The translations under genes and the position numbers were made by a program. From the NCBI RefSeq assembly GCF_001428865.1, contig NZ_LMIV01000002.1:690903-754902 (forward strand): 64,000 nucleotides of DNA. Direction: 5' to 3'. The notes below the pieces were generated by a model. It was given only the letters and a program-made list of their open reading frames with translations, ran no database searches and had not been told where the DNA came from. Position 1 is the stretch's first letter. Every line of letters begins with the position of its first letter. Positions 17,660-25,088 of this stretch are shown piece after piece. Source of the DNA: Sphingomonas sp. Root241. GTDB lineage: Bacteria; Pseudomonadota; Alphaproteobacteria; Sphingomonadales; Sphingomonadaceae.

Positions 17660-18358
17660 CTAGAGTCCGGCCACCTTCAGCATCGCCATCGGCGCGTCGC
17701 TGCTGGTCGGGGTGACCTTCCACGTCACGGTCTTGCCCGCGCCGCCGGCTTTCGCGCCGTCCTCGTTGTTCTGGCTGACGATCTCGGCATCGGTGATCAA
17801 AGTGAAGGTGCCGTCGAGCCGGGCATTGGTCTCGTCGCCCATCCCGCTCATGCCACCGCTTTTGTTCTCCTGCTTGGCGAATCCGGCCGCCTTGACGCGT
17901 ACCATGTCCTTGCCGCGCAGCTCGATCGCGACGAACGGGAAGATCATCCCGGCATCCTGATTATAGGGGAAGACGAAGTTGTGCGTCAGCTTTCCCGAAA
18001 TCTCGTAATCGACATAGAAAATGCCGTCGCCGCGATATTCGACGCTGCGATAGCCCGCCTCCTTGGCGACCTTCACGGCGATGTCGCGATATTCGGCTTC
18101 CTTCTTCGCTTTCTCGGCGGCCTTCTTGGCGGGGTCGGGTGCGGGGCCCGAGTCCGTCGTATTGTCGGCCAGGCCCGAGGTCGCCTCGCTCATCGCGCCG
18201 GTGATGTCGAGCGCGACGATTTCGCCCTTATAGGCGTAAGTGAAGCTGCGATCGGCGTGGATCGTCAGGGTCGATTCGAACTTGCCGGGCAGGAATAGGC
18301 ATGCGGCGAGCGCGAGCGGCACGAGCAGTGCGGCGGTGATCGCCTTCCAATGCAGCAT
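17660..18358 (-). CDS. Hypothetical lipoprotein
   Basis: The 232-residue product starts with a lipoprotein signal: MLHWKAITAALLVPLALAAC, with Cys20 as the probable lipidated residue. The mature part is rich in beta structure apart from an Ala/Lys-rich helix (AKKAAEKAKKEAEYRD) near residues 77-92, and ends without a membrane segment. No known domain was recognised. It is preceded by rlmB at 14 bases on the same strand, so the two may be cotranscribed with the M28 peptidase gene. Confidence 0.75.
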   Translation of the reverse strand: MLHWKAITAALLVPLALAACLFLPGKFESTLTIHADRSFTYAYKGEIVALDITGAMSEATSGLADNTTDSGPAPDPAKKAAEKAKKEAEYRDIAVKVAKEAGYRSVEYRGDGIFYVDYEISGKLTHNFVFPYNQDAGMIFPFVAIELRGKDMVRVKAAGFAKQENKSGGMSGMGDETNARLDGTFTLITDAEIVSQNNEDGAKAGGAGKTVTWKVTPTSSDAPMAMLKVAGL

Positions 18359-18372
18359 TCGATTTCCCCCGT

Positions 18373-19119
18373 TCAGCCGCGTGCGGCGATGGCGTAGAGC
18401 GCGACCGCGGCGGCATTCGACACGTTCAGGCTTTCCACCTTAGGCGAGATCGGCAGCCGGGCAAGCTGATCGCAATGCGCTTCGGTATTCTGGCGCATGC
18501 CCTCCCCCTCGGCGCCGAGCACCAATGCGATGCGCGCGTCGCCCATCACTTCGGCGAGCGTGCCCTTGGCATGGCCGGTGAGCCCGATCCGCCAGAAGCC
18601 CGCCTCGGCGATCTCCTCGAGCGCGCGGGCGAGATTGACGACGCGGACCCAGGGGACCGTCTCGAGCGTGCCCGAGGCCGAGCGCGCGAGCGATCCCGAT
18701 TCGGGCGGCGCATGCCGATCCTGCGTGACGATGCCGAGCGCGTCGAACGCCGCCGCCGAGCGCAGCACCGCGCCGACATTGTGCGGATCGGTGACCTGAT
18801 CGAGCACCACCAGCGGCCTTTTGTCGTCGGCGCCCTGCTGGAGCAGGTCGCCGAGCCAGATCTCCTCGAGCGGATCGACTTCGGCGACGAGCCCCTGGTG
18901 CGGCGCGTCGCCCGGCACCAGCCGCGCCAGATCGGCGACATCGGCATAAGTGATCGGGATCACCGGGGGCAAATCGAGCGCCCCCAGCGCCTCGCGCGTG
19001 CCCCAGATCTTCCGGACGTTGCGCTCGGGATTGGCGAGCGCCGCCAGCACCGCGTGGCGCCCATAAAAGCGGGGACGCGATGCCGGCGCCTGGCTCGGGC
19101 GATGACCTTTGCGCGCCAT
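18373..19119 (-). CDS. rlmB: 23S rRNA (guanosine-2'-O-)-methyltransferase, SpoU/TrmH family
   Basis: The 248-residue enzyme 2'-O-methylates a guanosine of 23S rRNA (G2251 in E. coli) with SAM. The N-terminal FYGRHAVLAAL is the RlmB substrate-binding domain. The SPOUT knot motifs follow in order: LDQVTDPHNVGAVLRSA, then VLGAEGEGM and LPISPKVESLNVSNAAAVALY at the C-terminus. The length is standard. Its ATG overlaps the stop of the M28 peptidase gene by one base (TGATG), suggesting coupled translation, an unusual functional pairing. Confidence 0.95.
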   Translation of the reverse strand: MARKGHRPSQAPASRPRFYGRHAVLAALANPERNVRKIWGTREALGALDLPPVIPITYADVADLARLVPGDAPHQGLVAEVDPLEEIWLGDLLQQGADDKRPLVVLDQVTDPHNVGAVLRSAAAFDALGIVTQDRHAPPESGSLARSASGTLETVPWVRVVNLARALEEIAEAGFWRIGLTGHAKGTLAEVMGDARIALVLGAEGEGMRQNTEAHCDQLARLPISPKVESLNVSNAAAVALYAIAARG

Positions 19120-20732
19120 CAGTCGAGATCGTCGGGGTTGGGGTAAGCGAACGGATCGGTCACGCCCGGCTCGGTGGGGAAGGGCATGCGCGGCAACGGC
19201 TTGTCGGCGTTGGCGGCGTTGAGCAGGAAGCTCGCGAGGATCACCGCGCCCTGGCGCATGTCCGCGGCCTTGATGTGATCGAACGTGTCGATGCTGGTGT
19301 GGTGGAGGCGGCTGCCATAATCGAGAGGGTCCTGGATGAACTGGAATGCCGGGATTCCGACCGCCGAGAAGAAGACATGGTCGGTGCCGCCGGTCTTGCG
19401 GATCGCGACGGTGTTGGCGCCCAACGAATTGAACGGCGCGAACCAGTCGCGGAAGATCGGCACGACTGCGCCGTTATTCTCGGTATAGATCCCGCGGACC
19501 TTGCCGGAGCCGTTGTCGAGATTGAAATAAGCGGCGAGCTTGTCATAGCCCGGCTGGCGGGTGATCGGCCAGCGATTGGCCCAACCATAGAATCGCGCGA
19601 GGCCGGTGGTCGGACCATTCGGCTTGCGCTGGCGCGTGGCGATATGCTGCTCGACATAGGCCATCGAGCCGAGCAGGCCCTGCTCCTCGCCGGCCCAGAG
19701 CGCGAAACGGATCGTCCGCTTCGGCTTGACGCCCATCGCCTGGAGGATACGCGCGGCTTCCATCACCATCGCGACCCCCGCGCCGTTGTCGACGGCGCCG
19801 TCGCCCGCGACCCAGCTGTCCATATGCGCGCCGGCCATGACATAGGCGCCCGAGGGATTGCTCCCCGGGATGTCGGCGATGATGTTGTACGCCTTGGTGT
19901 CGGTGTCGACGAAATGGACGACATTCTCCAGCTCGACCACCGGCGCCGGGCCCTGCTTGGCGAGGCGCGCGAGGCGGCGATAATCTTCCGCCGCGATCTC
20001 GACGCCGGGAACCAGCTGGGTCTCGCCCGCGCCGAACAGATAGCCCGTGCCGTGGACCAATTTGCCGTCGCGGGCCGACATGGTGGCGTAGGCGACCGCG
20101 CCCTCGGCTTTGAGGAAGGCGTCGAGCTTGGAAGCATATTCGAGCCGCTTGATACGGCGGTCGCTCGCCTCGGGATCATATTTGGGCTGCTCGTAGACGT
20201 CGAGCTTCGCCAGGTCGTCGCCGGTCAGGCGCCTGAAGGCGGGATCGGTCGGCTCGGAGCCGTCATCGGGGAGCGTGACCATCACGATCTTGCCCGCCAG
20301 CTTGCCGCGGTAGCGCTCGAAATGGCGCTCCTCGCTCATCGGCGCGACCACGACCGGCGCGCTGATCTTGCCCGCGGTGGCCGGAGTCCATGCGATCGGG
20401 ATCGCGGTCAGGGTGATCGGACGCGGGCTGACCATGCGTGCGCTCGAGCGCTCGATCCACCAGCCGCGGCCGAAATCGAAGCCTTCCTTGTGCGCGTTCC
20501 TGAGACCCCAGTCGCGGAACTTCGAGAGCGTCCAGTCCTCGGCAGCGCGCATCCCCGGCGAATTGGTGAGGCGGGGCCCGATATGATCGGTCAGATGCTG
20601 CACGGTGAGCATCACTTCGGAACGGTTGAAACCTTCATCGAGGATGCGGCCGACCTCGGACCGGTCGACCGATTGGGCGGCGAGCGGGGAGGCGACGAGG
20701 GCGATGGCGGCGAGAGCGGCGGCTGTGCGCAT
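19119..20732 (-). CDS. Secreted M28-family zinc metallopeptidase (carboxypeptidase Q-like)
   Basis: The 537-residue exopeptidase has a signal peptide (MRTAAALAAIALVASPLAAQ). The co-catalytic zinc ligands are all visible: His and Asp in AGAHMDSW, the bridging Asp in GAVDNGAG, the Glu pair in WAGEEQGLLGS, Asp in FNLDNGSG and the last His in LHHTSIDT. A protease-associated domain insertion (roughly residues 130-260) precedes the peptidase core. It would release amino acids from peptides in the periplasm. The ATG at 20732 has AGGAG just upstream; the frame stays open further upstream but only codes for unlikely sequence overlapping tRNA-Tyr. Confidence 0.92.
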   Translation of the reverse strand: MRTAAALAAIALVASPLAAQSVDRSEVGRILDEGFNRSEVMLTVQHLTDHIGPRLTNSPGMRAAEDWTLSKFRDWGLRNAHKEGFDFGRGWWIERSSARMVSPRPITLTAIPIAWTPATAGKISAPVVVAPMSEERHFERYRGKLAGKIVMVTLPDDGSEPTDPAFRRLTGDDLAKLDVYEQPKYDPEASDRRIKRLEYASKLDAFLKAEGAVAYATMSARDGKLVHGTGYLFGAGETQLVPGVEIAAEDYRRLARLAKQGPAPVVELENVVHFVDTDTKAYNIIADIPGSNPSGAYVMAGAHMDSWVAGDGAVDNGAGVAMVMEAARILQAMGVKPKRTIRFALWAGEEQGLLGSMAYVEQHIATRQRKPNGPTTGLARFYGWANRWPITRQPGYDKLAAYFNLDNGSGKVRGIYTENNGAVVPIFRDWFAPFNSLGANTVAIRKTGGTDHVFFSAVGIPAFQFIQDPLDYGSRLHHTSIDTFDHIKAADMRQGAVILASFLLNAANADKPLPRMPFPTEPGVTDPFAYPNPDDLD

Positions 20733-20854
20733 GGGACTCCTGCGAGATTGGAGAGATGTGCGCGACGCTATGCGGCGCCGGGCCCGCGCGCAAGGCGTTG
20801 ACAGGTCGGGGTCGCTTCGGCATTGGACCGCCCTCGCTTCGCTGGCGGCTCCAT

Positions 20855-20941
20855 GGACAGGTGGCCGAGTGGTTAAAGGCAGCAGACTGTAAATCTGCCC
20901 GGGTTTCCCGTACGCTGGTTCGAATCCAGCCCTGTCCACCA
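20855..20941 (+). tRNA. tRNA-Tyr (anticodon GTA)
   Basis: The acceptor arms GGACAGG and CCTGTCC pair fully, followed by discriminator A and an encoded CCA. The anticodon stem GCAGA/TCTGC holds GTA at 20889-20891. The long variable arm (class II), the D-loop AGTGGTTAAAGGC and the T-arm GGTTCGAATCC all fit tRNA-Tyr. Confidence 0.97.
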
Positions 20942-21073
20942 GCCGCCGCGGGCGGGGTGATCTTTCCAAACATCGTCAGAGCATCGCGGTCCGCCTGCCG
21001 GCCTTGCCTTGCGTCGGCCTCGCCCAGTCGCGGCCGGCAACATTGCAGCATCATTTACCCTAATAATCCCACA

Positions 21074-21094
21074 ATGTGAGCACAAATTTCACAT
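21074..21094. promoter_or_regulatory. Perfect palindrome upstream of the TonB receptor/PL26 locus
   Basis: ATGTGA and TCACAT form six-base inverted arms nine bases apart, in an AT-rich stretch about 110 bases before the receptor start. The half-sites look like CRP/FNR half-sites, but the spacing of nine rather than six argues against canonical CRP. It is a candidate operator only. Confidence 0.35.
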
Positions 21095-21201
21095 GTAGTG
21101 ATTTTACTTCCAATCGCGCCCGCGACGCTGCTATGCGACTCGCGACAGCCGAATGAATCGGCGCGCGGCCTGTTGCCGCCTGTGGGTCGAGTGGAGAGTA
21201 T

Positions 21202-24200
21202 ATGCGTAAATCCGCCAGCGCCGTCCGTAACAGCGTTTCGCTTGCTGCGATCACCGCCGCCTTCCTTCTGGCGCCGGCCGCCTGGGCACAGGAGGCACCC
21301 GCAGCCGATCAGAGCGCCGAACCCGCGCAGGACGATGCCGCACAGACCGAGGCCCCCGCCGAGGGCCAAAACGACACGATCATCGTCACCGGCACGCGCG
21401 CCAGCCTCCAATCGGCGATCGGCCGCAAGAAGAATTCGGGCACGGTGGTCGACTCGATCGTAGCCGACGACATCGCCAGCTTCCCGGACAAGAATGTCGG
21501 CGAGGCGCTCAGCCGCATCACCGGCGTCCAGCTCAGCCGCGAATTCGGCGAAGGCACCGCGGTTTCGATCCGCGGCGTCGAGCCCGATCTCAACCGCGTC
21601 CAGATCAACGGCGTCAGCCAGCAGAGCGCCCTTGGCGGGCGCGCCGGCGACTTCCGCGAGCTGGCGGTCGAGCTGGTCAAGTCGATCGACGTGTACAAGG
21701 GCTATATGGTCGATCTGCCCGAGGGCGGCATCGGCGGCACCGTCTCGGTCGAGACGCGGCGCCCGCTCGACCTCAAGGATCCGATCTTCAGCATCAAGGC
21801 GGAAGGGCAGCATCTCGACCTCACCGAGACGTGGCAGCCGCGGATCAACTTCCTCGCCGGCCGCGGCGATCTGCTCGACGGGCGCTTCGGCTTCATCGTC
21901 AACGTGACGCACAGCGCGGTCGATACGCGTTCGGACTTCGCCTCGAACACCAATTGGGGCCGCATCGCCGATTTCGATCGCGCGAGCGAAAAGACGATCG
22001 CCGATGCGAACTACGCCAATTTCGGCACTTATGAGAGCTGCGCGGGCGTGGGTGGCGCGAACGCGACGGTGGCCACTGCCAATCGCCTCGCCTGCGAGAC
22101 CCAGTTCTTCGATTGGGCACCGACCATCTACCGCTACCGCTCGCTCGACCGGCGCGACTATCGCACTTCGCTCGATCTGCAGGCGCAGTTTCGCGCCACC
22201 GACAATTTCAATTTCTGGGTGCAGGGGCAGCTCAACAAGCGGCGCCAGCAGCTCCGCGACGTCAATTACTCGATCAACGCCGACCGGTTCGAACGGTATA
22301 ATTACGACGCCGCGCTGCCCGCCAATGCCGCCGGCGGCACGTCGCGTCCGCGGATCACCGACGGCACCTTCACGATCGAGGACCATGTCGTCACCAGCTC
22401 GACGCTGGCGCAGAACGGCGCCCTTGCCGGGACCACGCTTACCGGCGCGAACAACATCGTCAGCGTCCAGCGCCGCAATTTCGATTACGACCAGTTCACG
22501 CAGTATTATCAGGCCGGGTTCGACTGGGACCTCGATCGCCTCAAGGTCCACGGTCTGGGCGCCTATTCCAAGGCGAACCTGATCAACAACACCAACCTCG
22601 TGTCGGTCAGCACGGGTATCGGCGGCGTTACCGTCGATCGCCGCAACGATCTCGGCCTGCCGGTGTTCGGCTTCCCGTCGAGCTTCGATCCGGCCGATGC
22701 CTCGTCCTACGGCGTCAGCCGCACCGGTGCGAACGGCGTTCCGCTCGCCCAGGCCGGGCCGACGGTGCAATATCGCCCGCAGGACGCCGGCTCGAGCGAG
22801 AAATTGGCGCAGCTCGATCTCGATTACGATCTGGGCTGGGGCCCGTTCACCACGATAGAATGGGGCGGCCAGTACCGCGACCAGAATTATTACAATTATA
22901 CCGGCGGCGGCGGTCGTCTGCTCAAGGCCGCGGTGGCGGCGGTCCCAGCGGCGGGCATCCCCGCTTCGGACGCCGTGTTCCAGAGCAGCGCCAATGTCAG
23001 CTACAACACCGTGATCGGCGCCCCGCCCGCGAGCGGCCCCGCGGCCGACACATATTATTGGTCACAGGCGCAGTATCAGGCGTTCCTTGCGCAGATGGGA
23101 ACGACCACCGGTGGCGCGCCGTTGTTCAGCGGGCTGCAGAATGCCCCGAGCGGCGCGCCGGGATCGCTGGCTTTCCCCGAATTCTCTGCCAATCTCGCAC
23201 AATATTATGATCTGTCGCGGTTCAACCAGAACCTCGTGCGCGAGGCGAACGGCCTGCCGCAGATTCCCGCCTACGTCGTCAACGAGCAGATCGCCTCGGC
23301 CTATCTGAAGGCGAACTTCGCACAGGACCTGTTCTGGGGCATGAGGCTGACCGGCAATCTGGGCGTGCGCTACACCCGGACCCGCGACGCCACGACCGGC
23401 TCGAACCGCCGCAACGAGACGCGCATCCGTCCGGGCACCGGCGTCAACGGCATCCCCGCGGTGACCGAGACGGTGCAGACCTACACCCAGGAAATCTCGA
23501 TCGATAACCGCTATGAGGACTGGCTGCCGGCAGTGAACCTCAACCTCGAGGTGGTGCCGAACCTGTTCGTCCGTACGACCTGGGCCAAGAACATGGCGCG
23601 CCCCAAGCCGACCGATCTCGCGCCGGCGATCAACTGCACGATCGACACGCTCGACGCGATCGGCACCGACGACACCTGCACCGCGGGCAATCCGGACCTG
23701 CAGCCCTATCGCGCCGACCAGTTCGACGTGAACGCCTCCTGGTATCCGAACCGCGATACGCTGGTGAGCGTCGGTTATTACCATAAGAACATCAAGAGCT
23801 TCATCGTCCCCAACGTGACGCGCACCGGGGTCGATCTCTATCACGACGGCACCAGTTATACGGTGCGCCAGCCGATCAACGCATTCGGGGCCAAGCTCGA
23901 CGGATTCGAAGTCAGCGCGCAGACGGTGTTCAGCTTCCTGCCAGCGCCATTCGACGGTTTCGGCGCCGGCGGCAACTTCACTTATGCCCGGGTGCTGGAT
24001 TCCGGCTTGACCAATCAGGCGACGGGCGAGGCGCTGGACGGCTATCCCGGCCTGTCCAAGTACACCTACAACGCCAGCCTGTTCTACGATAAGGGCTTCC
24101 TCAATGCCCGTGTCTCGTACAATCGGCGCAGCGACTGGCTCGCGGCCGCGTCCGACGCGAATTTCGGCAACAACCCGATCTTCCGGAAGGGCGAGAGCTT

Positions 24201-24366
24201 CATCGACGCCAAGGTGATGTTCCGCCTGACGGACAAGTACAGCGTCTGGGTGGAGGGGCTCAATCTGGGCAAGGAATATAGCCAGACCTATATCGATGCC
24301 GCCCGTCCGGTGGAATATAACTATCCCGGACAGCGCATCTTCGTCGGCATGCAGTGGAAGCTGTGA
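21202..24366 (+). CDS. TonB-dependent receptor, Caulobacter-type, probably carbohydrate-linked
   Basis: The 1054-residue outer-membrane protein has a signal peptide ending near APAAWAQ. The plug starts at DTIIVTGTRASLQSAI and includes FPDKNVGEALSRITGVQLSR, SIRGVEPDLNRVQ and DVYKGYMVDLPEGGIGGTV. This form of plug, with ASLQSAI and PDKNVGEAL, is typical of the Caulobacter/Sphingomonas TonB receptors that import oligosaccharides. The barrel ends in GMQWKL. Directly downstream on the same strand are a DUF6250-like lipoprotein and a PL26-like lyase, so imported rhamnogalacturonan fragments are the likely cargo. The ATG has only a weak ribosome site. Confidence 0.94.
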   Translation: MRKSASAVRNSVSLAAITAAFLLAPAAWAQEAPAADQSAEPAQDDAAQTEAPAEGQNDTIIVTGTRASLQSAIGRKKNSGTVVDSIVADDIASFPDKNVGEALSRITGVQLSREFGEGTAVSIRGVEPDLNRVQINGVSQQSALGGRAGDFRELAVELVKSIDVYKGYMVDLPEGGIGGTVSVETRRPLDLKDPIFSIKAEGQHLDLTETWQPRINFLAGRGDLLDGRFGFIVNVTHSAVDTRSDFASNTNWGRIADFDRASEKTIADANYANFGTYESCAGVGGANATVATANRLACETQFFDWAPTIYRYRSLDRRDYRTSLDLQAQFRATDNFNFWVQGQLNKRRQQLRDVNYSINADRFERYNYDAALPANAAGGTSRPRITDGTFTIEDHVVTSSTLAQNGALAGTTLTGANNIVSVQRRNFDYDQFTQYYQAGFDWDLDRLKVHGLGAYSKANLINNTNLVSVSTGIGGVTVDRRNDLGLPVFGFPSSFDPADASSYGVSRTGANGVPLAQAGPTVQYRPQDAGSSEKLAQLDLDYDLGWGPFTTIEWGGQYRDQNYYNYTGGGGRLLKAAVAAVPAAGIPASDAVFQSSANVSYNTVIGAPPASGPAADTYYWSQAQYQAFLAQMGTTTGGAPLFSGLQNAPSGAPGSLAFPEFSANLAQYYDLSRFNQNLVREANGLPQIPAYVVNEQIASAYLKANFAQDLFWGMRLTGNLGVRYTRTRDATTGSNRRNETRIRPGTGVNGIPAVTETVQTYTQEISIDNRYEDWLPAVNLNLEVVPNLFVRTTWAKNMARPKPTDLAPAINCTIDTLDAIGTDDTCTAGNPDLQPYRADQFDVNASWYPNRDTLVSVGYYHKNIKSFIVPNVTRTGVDLYHDGTSYTVRQPINAFGAKLDGFEVSAQTVFSFLPAPFDGFGAGGNFTYARVLDSGLTNQATGEALDGYPGLSKYTYNASLFYDKGFLNARVSYNRRSDWLAAASDANFGNNPIFRKGESFIDAKVMFRLTDKYSVWVEGLNLGKEYSQTYIDAARPVEYNYPGQRIFVGMQWKL

Positions 24367-24418
24367 TGCAGCACCGGCCGAGCCATTGTTGACTCTGGCC
24401 GGGCATAAAGGCGCGGCG

Positions 24419-25075
24419 TTGCGCTTCGCGGTGCTCGCTCTGTGCCTGTTGGCTGTTGGCTGCGCGGATGGCGCGCGACCCCTCACGCAGCAATCCATGG
24501 ACTGGCGGGTCGAGGCAGAGCGGCCGGCGCGGGTCCGCTTCGGCGATGTCATCGACATCGACACGCCCGCGGGGCTGTCGCTCTGGTTCGAGCGCGAACT
24601 CGTCGGCCCGGTGTCGATCGAGTTCGATGCACTGGCGGTGTCCGAGGGCGGGGCGAACGACGCGGTGAGCGACCTCAACGCCTTCTGGATGGCGACCGAT
24701 CCCGCTGTGGAAGATGGCTCGGTGTTCGCCAAAGGCCGGTCCGGCGCCTTCGCGCAATATGACGACCTGCAAACCTATTACGTCGGCATCGGCGGCAACC
24801 GGAACACCACGACGCGCTTCCGTCGCTATATCGGCGAGCCCGGTAACCGGCCGTTGCGCCCCGAGCACGATCTCTCCGGTGCGGAGAATCTCCTCGTTCC
24901 CAATCACTGGACGCATGTGCGGCTGATCGCCGACGGCAGGACGATCGCAGTCGAGCGCGACGGGCGGCGGATCTTCGAACTCGACGACGCCCAACCTTAT
25001 GTGCGCGGCTGGTTCGCGCTGCGTACCACCAAGAGCCATTTGCGCATCCGCAATCTGCGCATCGGAAAACCATAA
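24419..25075 (+). CDS. DUF6250-like lipoprotein of the rhamnogalacturonan locus
   Basis: The 218-residue product starts with a lipoprotein signal (LRFAVLALCLLAVGC). The mature part resembles DUF6250, a jelly-roll domain of polysaccharide loci: DWRVEAERPARVRF, then WFERELVGPVSIEFDA, LNAFWMATDP, YYVGIGGNRNTTTRFRRY and HWTHVRLIADG in the expected order. Such domains probably bind or cleave pectic sugars; no catalytic residue can be named. The TTG at 24419 with AAAGG upstream gives a correct signal peptide; other starts would add polar residues. It lies 52 bases after the receptor gene and 13 before the lyase gene. Confidence 0.78.
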   Translation: MRFAVLALCLLAVGCADGARPLTQQSMDWRVEAERPARVRFGDVIDIDTPAGLSLWFERELVGPVSIEFDALAVSEGGANDAVSDLNAFWMATDPAVEDGSVFAKGRSGAFAQYDDLQTYYVGIGGNRNTTTRFRRYIGEPGNRPLRPEHDLSGAENLLVPNHWTHVRLIADGRTIAVERDGRRIFELDDAQPYVRGWFALRTTKSHLRIRNLRIGKP

Positions 25076-25088
25076 GCGGGAGAGAGAC

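Noticed and set aside
21074..21094. A canonical CRP site before the TonB receptor gene
   Set aside because: The half-sites match but the nine-base spacing does not; it was kept only as a palindrome of unknown partner.
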